From: Arenicella sp.
Lineage (GTDB): Bacteria; Pseudomonadota; Gammaproteobacteria; Arenicellales; Arenicellaceae
Length of the DNA stretch: 11,611 nt
Direction: 5' to 3'
Assembly: GCA_023299895.1 (NCBI GenBank)
Contig: JALZWI010000268.1
Span: 1 to 11,611 of the forward strand
In this document: positions 7,889-11,611 of the stretch, one piece after another
Layout: each line of letters opens with the position of its first letter
Numbering within the stretch: the stretch's first letter is position 1
The notes under the pieces: generated by a model
Seen by the model: the letters and a program-made list of their open reading frames with translations, nothing else
Database searches by the model: none
Told to the model about the DNA's origin: nothing
Position numbers and translations under genes: made by a program

Positions 7889-7912
7889 TTGATTATACTA
7901 TCTCCCAGTAAT

Positions 7913-7926
7913 GCCTCGAAGGAGGC
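7913..7926. other. Small hairpin between histidine kinase and cysteine hydrolase genes
   Basis: GCCTC and GAGGC pair around a four-base loop in the 42 bp gap. In the mRNA of the - strand operon there is no T-run after it, so it is not a standard terminator. It could be an RNA processing or stability element, or lower readthrough into the hydrolase gene. Confidence 0.35.
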
Positions 7927-7930
7927 TTAT

Positions 7931-9631
7931 CTAAGCGTTTAATATTAACTCCAGTTTTTTACTTGTTACAGGTTTATGAATAATGCTGAAGTGACCTGTC
8001 GTTTGAATATTATTATCACCAGTAACCAGAAAAAATTTAGTTCTCGAATTAGTTGATAACATTCTCTTAATAACATTGTCACCTCGTACGCCACCAGATA
8101 GACGGTAATCTATTAGAGCTAAGTCGAATTTTCTTTTTTCGAAACACCTGAGTGCTTTATTAGAACAAGTAAAGGTTTCAACTTGGTGATTCATGGTTTC
8201 AAGAACCGCCTTCAAAGCTATAACGATCTCTATTTCATTATCAAGAACAAGTATTCTCTTAGAATCAGAGCCTGAGGCAATCGAGGCTGCTTCTATTTCA
8301 AAGATATTTGGTTTGGAAGCTCTTTTATAGTCCATACTGATTATTACTTCTGTTCCAAGGCCGTATTGAGAGTTCAACGAAATTTCGATATCAAGTAGGT
8401 CGGTGAGCCTTTTTACAATTGAAAGTCCTAAGCCTAGTCCTTTTTCGGAGTTTCTTTCCGAATTATTAATTTGATAAAATTCTTCGAATATATTTTCTAG
8501 TTCTGTAGGTTTTATGCCTATACCTGTATCTTTTACGCAAATAACGGCTCTACCATTTTCACTCTTAAGATTAATTTCAATGTAACCTTCATTTGTATAT
8601 TTAACGGCGTTACTAATTAAATTGTTTATAACTCGTTCAAATAAAGCAGTATCTGTATCTACAATCAGGTCTTCAATATTACTGATGTAGTTAATCTTTA
8701 CGGAATCAGAATTTGGGTACAAGGAGACTAATTCTTCTGTTACTTTAGCCAAATTAACTTCTTTTAATTTAACGTCTACGATACCAGCATCAAGCTTTGA
8801 AATATCGAGAAGTGATTCAAGCTGTGCATCTACGCTATTAATAGCTGTATTCATATGATTGACAATGTCCGAATATTCGCCCTTTGAGTCTTTAAGAGTG
8901 AGGTTAGCAACAAATAAGGACAGAACATTGATAGGTTGGCGTAAGTCATGGCTGGCCGATGCAAGAAACCGCGTCTTTGATGCATTAGCTCGTTTGGCTA
9001 CTTTGATTGCGGATTGCAGTTCTTCGTTAATTTGGGTTACTTGTAAATTTGCAGAAAATGCATCTTTAAAATTATTAAAAATCTTTGCAGAAACTTGGTA
9101 AAGAACAGATATTGTCAATGTGGTTCCGATTACTAGAAGTATTAATCCGCTTATTCCGCTAGCCAGGTAAACGGTATTCAATGATGCAAAAAAAATTGCT
9201 ATGAAAATAGGTATTGTAAATGCACGATAAAATTTTTGGTAACCGATAGTCGTGGTTATCGCTCCTGTACAAGCAATTAGTAACATAGTGATAATGATCA
9301 TTTGCGTCCCTTGCTCCACATAAGGGAAAAAGAATAGACAACTCGCAACGATAGCTCCATCTAAAATATTAACTAACATCCCCTTAAATAATTTACTTCG
9401 GCGCGAAATATGGAGTGAGGGAATTCGTCGGCGGTAGAAGAGTGTTATTGTCTCTATACAAAAAAATGAAAACAGCCAAAATAGCACTAACTTTGAAGGT
9501 AAATCAATATAGATCAACTTCGCTAGAAAACTATGTGTGATTATAAAAAAGATATAAGCCGTAAATGCATAGTCTCGCAAGAACCTAAGCGCTTGACTTT
9601 CGATATCCTTTAAAAAATTAGTTTGTGTCAT
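7931..9631 (-). CDS. Membrane-bound hybrid sensor histidine kinase with C-terminal receiver
   Basis: A 566-residue hybrid kinase. The N-terminal third has about six hydrophobic segments (near 22-42, 47-65, 86-104, 109-128, 136-155 and 159-179) with very short loops and no recognisable extracytoplasmic sensor domain, so sensing is probably within or next to the membrane. A linker coiled coil (about 190-218) leads to the HisKA domain with His228 in 'SHDLRQP', an H-box shared with the Pseudomonas NahK/ErcS class. The ATPase domain shows Asn341 (N-box), 'DTGIGI' (368-373) and 'GLGLGLSIV' (398-406). The receiver (about 457-566) has Asp464, phosphoacceptor Asp508, Thr537 and Lys553; the second acidic position is Asn465, as in several proteins of this class. 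It starts 3 bp after the response-regulator stop, so the two genes are surely co-transcribed and probably co-translated. Confidence 0.94.
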   Translation of the reverse strand: MTQTNFLKDIESQALRFLRDYAFTAYIFFIITHSFLAKLIYIDLPSKLVLFWLFSFFCIETITLFYRRRIPSLHISRRSKLFKGMLVNILDGAIVASCLFFFPYVEQGTQMIIITMLLIACTGAITTTIGYQKFYRAFTIPIFIAIFFASLNTVYLASGISGLILLVIGTTLTISVLYQVSAKIFNNFKDAFSANLQVTQINEELQSAIKVAKRANASKTRFLASASHDLRQPINVLSLFVANLTLKDSKGEYSDIVNHMNTAINSVDAQLESLLDISKLDAGIVDVKLKEVNLAKVTEELVSLYPNSDSVKINYISNIEDLIVDTDTALFERVINNLISNAVKYTNEGYIEINLKSENGRAVICVKDTGIGIKPTELENIFEEFYQINNSERNSEKGLGLGLSIVKRLTDLLDIEISLNSQYGLGTEVIISMDYKRASKPNIFEIEAASIASGSDSKRILVLDNEIEIVIALKAVLETMNHQVETFTCSNKALRCFEKRKFDLALIDYRLSGGVRGDNVIKRMLSTNSRTKFFLVTGDNNIQTTGHFSIIHKPVTSKKLELILNA

Positions 9632-9634
9632 GCT

Positions 9635-10279
9635 TCACTGGTTACTTTCAATCAACTTGCTTGCCAACACAACAGCCTCTGTTCGGTTTGAAACTCCTAA
9701 TGATGTGTAAGCTGCTGATAAATGAGCTTTGATAGTGCCAAGAGACAAATCCATTTCTCTGGCAATTGTTTTGTTGTTTTTGCCATCAATGACATGTATT
9801 AAAACTTCGTATTGCCTTGCAGTTAGGTTTTCTAATGGGTTATTTTCTTCTTGTGCTTGTGCGTTAGTTGATATACTCCCTTGGTGCCTTAGGACTTCAG
9901 ACGGTAAATAAACCCCGCCCGCTAAAACTAGTTTTAATGCCGCGATAAGGACTTCTGGTGCGGATGATTTTGGTATAAACCCTGATACACCATGGTCAAT
10001 TGCAATGATGATTTTATTAGGGTCGTCTTCGCCGCTTACAATAACGATTTTTGCTGTCTCGAAATTACTTCTAGTTTTTTCTATATTTGATTTTACTTCG
10101 CTACCGGGAATATTGTAGTCAAGCAGTATCAAGTTTATTTGATCAGGGTTGCTCTCAGACTGTATAGCCGAGTTACAATCACTATAATTTTTTATTACTG
10201 TTTTAGGCTCGAGGTTTTTGAGTATAGCCTCAATGCCAGTGCGAAAAAGTGCGTGATCGTCTATTAAAATAATATTCAT
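9635..10279 (-). CDS. NarL/LuxR-family two-component response regulator
   Basis: A 214-residue DNA-binding response regulator and the likely phosphorylation partner of the adjoining hybrid kinase. The receiver domain (1-120) has Asp7-Asp8, phosphoacceptor Asp54 in 'LLDYNIPG', Ser82 at the switch Thr/Ser position, and Lys104 in 'IPKSSA'. After a Gln/Asn-rich linker (about 132-148), the LuxR-type helix-turn-helix (150-210) shows 'LTARQYEVL', the recognition region around 'NKTIAREMDLSLGTIKAHL' and 'NRTEAV'. All receiver signature positions are filled, so it should respond to phosphorylation. The ATG at 10279 begins the receiver at its usual first strand. There is no Shine-Dalgarno; instead a small hairpin ends 12 bases upstream. 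Target genes are unknown; autoregulation through the palindromes upstream is possible but unproven. Confidence 0.94.
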   Translation of the reverse strand: MNIILIDDHALFRTGIEAILKNLEPKTVIKNYSDCNSAIQSESNPDQINLILLDYNIPGSEVKSNIEKTRSNFETAKIVIVSGEDDPNKIIIAIDHGVSGFIPKSSAPEVLIAALKLVLAGGVYLPSEVLRHQGSISTNAQAQEENNPLENLTARQYEVLIHVIDGKNNKTIAREMDLSLGTIKAHLSAAYTSLGVSNRTEAVVLASKLIESNQ

Positions 10280-10291
10280 AATTTTTAGTCA

Positions 10292-10306
10292 AGCGGCTTA
10301 GCCGCT
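10292..10306. repeat. Perfect palindrome upstream of response-regulator start
   Basis: AGCGGC and GCCGCT pair perfectly around a TTA loop. In the response-regulator mRNA this hairpin ends 12 nt before the ATG, close to where a ribosome binds, so it could modulate translation. It could equally be a DNA-level operator. It shares its TTA loop and trailing CTAGTT with the larger palindrome 30 bp away. Confidence 0.5.
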
Positions 10307-10335
10307 AGTTTAACGTGATAATTGGTTGACTTAAT

Positions 10336-10366
10336 ACTAGCCAGAAGTCTTAGACTTCCGGCTAGT
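10336..10366. repeat. Large palindrome, 14 bp arms with TTA loop
   Basis: ACTAGCC (10336-10342) and GAAGTC (10344-10349) pair with GACTTC (10353-10358) and GGCTAGT (10360-10366), with one A/C mismatch and a TTA loop. No T-run follows on either strand, so it is not a typical terminator. It may be an operator, a dispersed REP-like palindrome or an RNA structure. It sits immediately before the candidate + strand promoter. Confidence 0.6.
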
Positions 10367-10394
10367 TGTATGACTGTTGCTTTCGCACTATTAT
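10366..10394 (+). promoter_or_regulatory. Candidate promoter for + strand RNA
   Basis: TTGTAT (10366-10371) and TATTAT (10389-10394) are spaced by 17 bp. The -10 matches the sigma70 consensus at 5 of 6 positions and the -35 at 3 of 6. Transcription would begin near 10401, nine or so bases before the first hairpin. Motif-only evidence in AT-rich DNA. Confidence 0.35.
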
Positions 10395-10400
10395 GTATCC

Positions 10401-10595
10401 GTGAACTTGCTCTTCCGGGGGGAAAGAGTCAAAAAATCAAAATAGTTATTAGCGATTATAGTTATTTTGATTTCTTTCAAGATCACAATCTAGGCTACCC
10501 CCCTAGATCTCAAATCAGCAGCATTAACCCGTGCTTTTGATTTGAATACCCAACCCGAGATTGATTTCTCATGGATGAGATTCAATCGTTTTTTT
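10401..10595 (+). ncRNA. Candidate structured small RNA, family not recognised
   Basis: Inferred from a candidate promoter ending at 10394 and a hairpin/T-run terminator ending at 10595, in a stretch where both flanking genes run the other way. Three hairpins lie between: CTCTTCC/GGAAAGAG at 10410-10428 (GGGG loop, one bulge); an 11 bp perfect stem AAATCAAAATA/TATTTTGATTT at 10434-10473; and a 7 bp perfect stem ATCTAGG/CCTAGAT at 10488-10508 with a CTACCCC loop. The G-run of the first loop and the C-run of the third are complementary and could form a kissing interaction. The RNA would be about 195 nt, or about 225 nt if it reads to the second T-run. It does not match 6S RNA, tmRNA or RNase P as far as I can recognise. 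Alternatives are a small ORF, 3' structure of an unknown transcript, or chance. Confidence 0.35.
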
Positions 10596-10625
10596 AAATT
10601 AAACCTTAAACGGGTCGGCTTTTTT
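10550..10625 (+). terminator. Outer stem and second T-run enclosing the first terminator
   Basis: CCAACCCG (10550-10557) pairs with CGGGTCGG (10611-10618) with one A/C mismatch, followed by C and then six T (10620-10625). It encloses the smaller terminator at 10559-10595, so readthrough of the first could be caught by the second. The long intervening segment makes this less certain. Confidence 0.3.
10559..10595 (+). terminator. Rho-independent-type terminator, + strand
   Basis: GATTGA (10559-10564) pairs with TCAATC (10582-10587) and TCTCA (10567-10571) with TGAGA (10576-10580), around a TGGA loop with a small internal loop. One G and then seven T (10589-10595) follow. The T-run is only on the + strand side, so it terminates + strand transcription, for which no upstream gene is evident nearby. 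The stem is AT-rich, which lowers confidence. Confidence 0.5.
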
Positions 10626-10750
10626 CCTGATTGCTAAATCTATCACAATTAATGTTGTCTGTTTAGATAATCTCTATTGGCAATTGTATTATATAGTTGC
10701 GTACAAGAAGAGAACCCAAGTCATTTGATAAATGTTATTTCATTGATTCA

Positions 10751-10763
10751 GGGCGGGCGCCCG
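10751..10763. other. GC-rich palindrome in AT-rich DNA
   Basis: CGGGCGCCCG at 10754-10763 is a perfect palindrome. Read on the + strand, GGGC (10751-10754) and GCCC (10759-10762) can form a four-base-pair hairpin followed by GATTTTATT. It may be a weak + strand terminator or a protein-binding site. It lies about 45 bp beyond the stop of the alpha/beta hydrolase gene. Confidence 0.3.
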
Positions 10764-10805
10764 ATTTTATTGGTTACTAACTACTTTTTGGCAAAAGCAT
10801 TTGAT

Positions 10806-11609
10806 TTAGCTGTGAGAATTTAACCAAGCAACGACATCTGAATAGACTGATTCGGCTTCAGGTTCGTTAAATATTTCATGAAAAAAACCATCGTAGACCT
10901 TGAGCATTTTATCGTTTGATGAAATATGGTCATGCAAATACCTTGAGCCATTAGGCGTCGTTATTACATCGTTGTCGCCGTGCATAATAAGAATAGGTAA
11001 TTTGATTCTTTTAGCACGAGTTTTGCAGTCATTCATAGCGTTAAACATCTCAACCAGAAATCGCGCCGATAATTTCCCCTTATAAACCAAAGGGTCGTTC
11101 ATGTATTTTTTTATCACAGACGGGTCTTGACTAATAGCGCTTGTATCTAGCTTGAGTAAGCCAAGCTTAGGCGCAATTTTTGCGATAAATTGGATGACAC
11201 TGATTTGCCAAGTAGGCGGCTGTTGAGGTGTTTCTAGAGCTGCTCCAGATAGTAAAGCACCTTTAAATAGCTTTTGATTGTCAATTAAAAATTGTGTGCT
11301 TATAAGGCCGCCCATACTATGTCCGAGTAAAAATACAGGAGCCATTGGGTATTTGGTCTGTGCTGTTTTATATAGATGACGTATTGCTTTGTGATAATCT
11401 GAGAATCGATCAACGTGGCCAGGTCTGCCTATTGATCGGCCATGACCAGGTAAATCAATAGCCATCAACACATAGTCGTTGAGAGTCAAATAATTTCCAA
11501 GAGCCTCATATCGTTCGCTGTGTTCACCTAGCCCATGAACCAGCAATACTATCGCCTTAGGCTTTTCTACGTCCCAACTCCGTTGATAAAATTGTTCTTT
11601 TTTTGGCAT
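10806..11609 (-). CDS. Alpha/beta hydrolase, monoacylglycerol lipase/lysophospholipase-like, possibly 5' partial
   Basis: A 267-residue serine hydrolase of the Hydrolase_4 (S33-like) group, which cleaves monoacylglycerols, lysophospholipids or similar esters. The oxyanion region is 'HGLGEH' (25-30) and the nucleophile is Ser98 in 'GHSMGG'. The acid is Asp214 in 'GDNDVI' and the base is His244 in 'GFFHEIFNEP'; this last motif is characteristic of monoacylglycerol-lipase-like enzymes. The triad is complete. The ATG at 11609 is two bases from the window edge. Family members usually have a slightly longer first strand before 'RSW', so translation may start upstream of the window and this Met may be internal. 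No signal peptide is visible in what is present, suggesting a cytoplasmic enzyme. It is followed by the 526 bp gap and is unlikely to share a transcript with the response regulator. Confidence 0.9.
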   Translation of the reverse strand: MPKKEQFYQRSWDVEKPKAIVLLVHGLGEHSERYEALGNYLTLNDYVLMAIDLPGHGRSIGRPGHVDRFSDYHKAIRHLYKTAQTKYPMAPVFLLGHSMGGLISTQFLIDNQKLFKGALLSGAALETPQQPPTWQISVIQFIAKIAPKLGLLKLDTSAISQDPSVIKKYMNDPLVYKGKLSARFLVEMFNAMNDCKTRAKRIKLPILIMHGDNDVITTPNGSRYLHDHISSNDKMLKVYDGFFHEIFNEPEAESVYSDVVAWLNSHS

Positions 11610-11611
11610 TT

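Larger units (their letters stand above)
10280..10805. other. Gene-poor intergenic region of 526 bp with multiple hairpins
   Basis: This is the only stretch over 300 bp without a confident gene. It lies between the alpha/beta hydrolase stop and the response-regulator start, both on the - strand. It holds two TTA-loop palindromes near the regulator, a candidate + strand promoter, three further hairpins, a nested pair of + strand terminators, and a GC-rich palindrome at 10754-10763 in otherwise AT-rich DNA. Bases 10630-10750 show nothing clear beyond AT-rich sequence; a TATAAT (10693-10688, - strand) lacks a suitably spaced -35. No clear promoter for the response-regulator operon was found. Confidence 0.6.

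Noticed and set aside
7892..7897. TATAAT on the - strand just before the cysteine hydrolase start
   Set aside because: It is only three bases from the ATG, so transcription would begin inside the coding region; no -35 is seen.
10322..10540. 72-codon + strand frame (TTG start, internal ATG at 10370) ending 18 bp before the terminator
   Set aside because: Its translation looks unlike a folded protein, it has no ribosome binding site, and the same bases are better explained by palindromes and hairpins. The position before a terminator leaves a small chance that it is a real small protein.
10688..10693. TATAAT on the - strand in the gap, possible promoter for the response regulator
   Set aside because: No -35-like hexamer lies at 16-18 bp, and it would imply a leader of about 400 nt crossing all the hairpins. 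Not listed as a promoter.

Overview
The window looks like chromosomal DNA from a moderately AT-rich Gram-negative bacterium, most likely a marine-type gammaproteobacterium. Two N-terminal lipoboxes, a MoxR/CoxE-type VWA pair, an AlkB dioxygenase and a hybrid histidine kinase of the 'SHDLRQP' class support this. The taxonomic call is an inference from gene families, not from a marker gene. No rRNA, tRNA, CRISPR array, insertion sequence or phage gene was seen.

Left part (1-2703, + strand): a lipoprotein truncated by the window edge and resembling the DUF6279 group, then a complete lipoprotein-type gamma-glutamyltransferase. Middle (2705-4755, - strand): a MoxR AAA+ ATPase followed by a VWA/CoxE-like partner, convergent with the transferase. 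From 4829 to 6198 (+ strand): an AlkB-type repair dioxygenase and a rhomboid protease 5 bp apart, divergent from the MoxR pair.

Right part (6206-11609, - strand), in transcription order: an alpha/beta hydrolase of the monoacylglycerol-lipase type; a gene-poor gap of about 526 bp; a NarL/LuxR-type response regulator and a membrane hybrid histidine kinase in tight linkage; a permuted NlpC/P60 (YiiX-like) cysteine hydrolase; and a MoeB/ThiF-like E1 enzyme fused to a short rhodanese domain. The kinase and regulator form an evident two-component pair. The downstream hydrolase and E1-like enzyme may be co-transcribed, but no functional link is obvious.

The most notable unexplained feature is the gap at 10280-10805. 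Although every flanking gene is on the - strand, it contains a + strand candidate promoter, three hairpins and a nested pair of hairpin/T-run terminators, consistent with an unannotated structured RNA of about 195-225 nt. Two related palindromes with TTA loops lie beside it. The E1-like protein appears to have lost the zinc-binding cysteines usual in MoeB/ThiF. Most start codons in the window lack a clear Shine-Dalgarno sequence.
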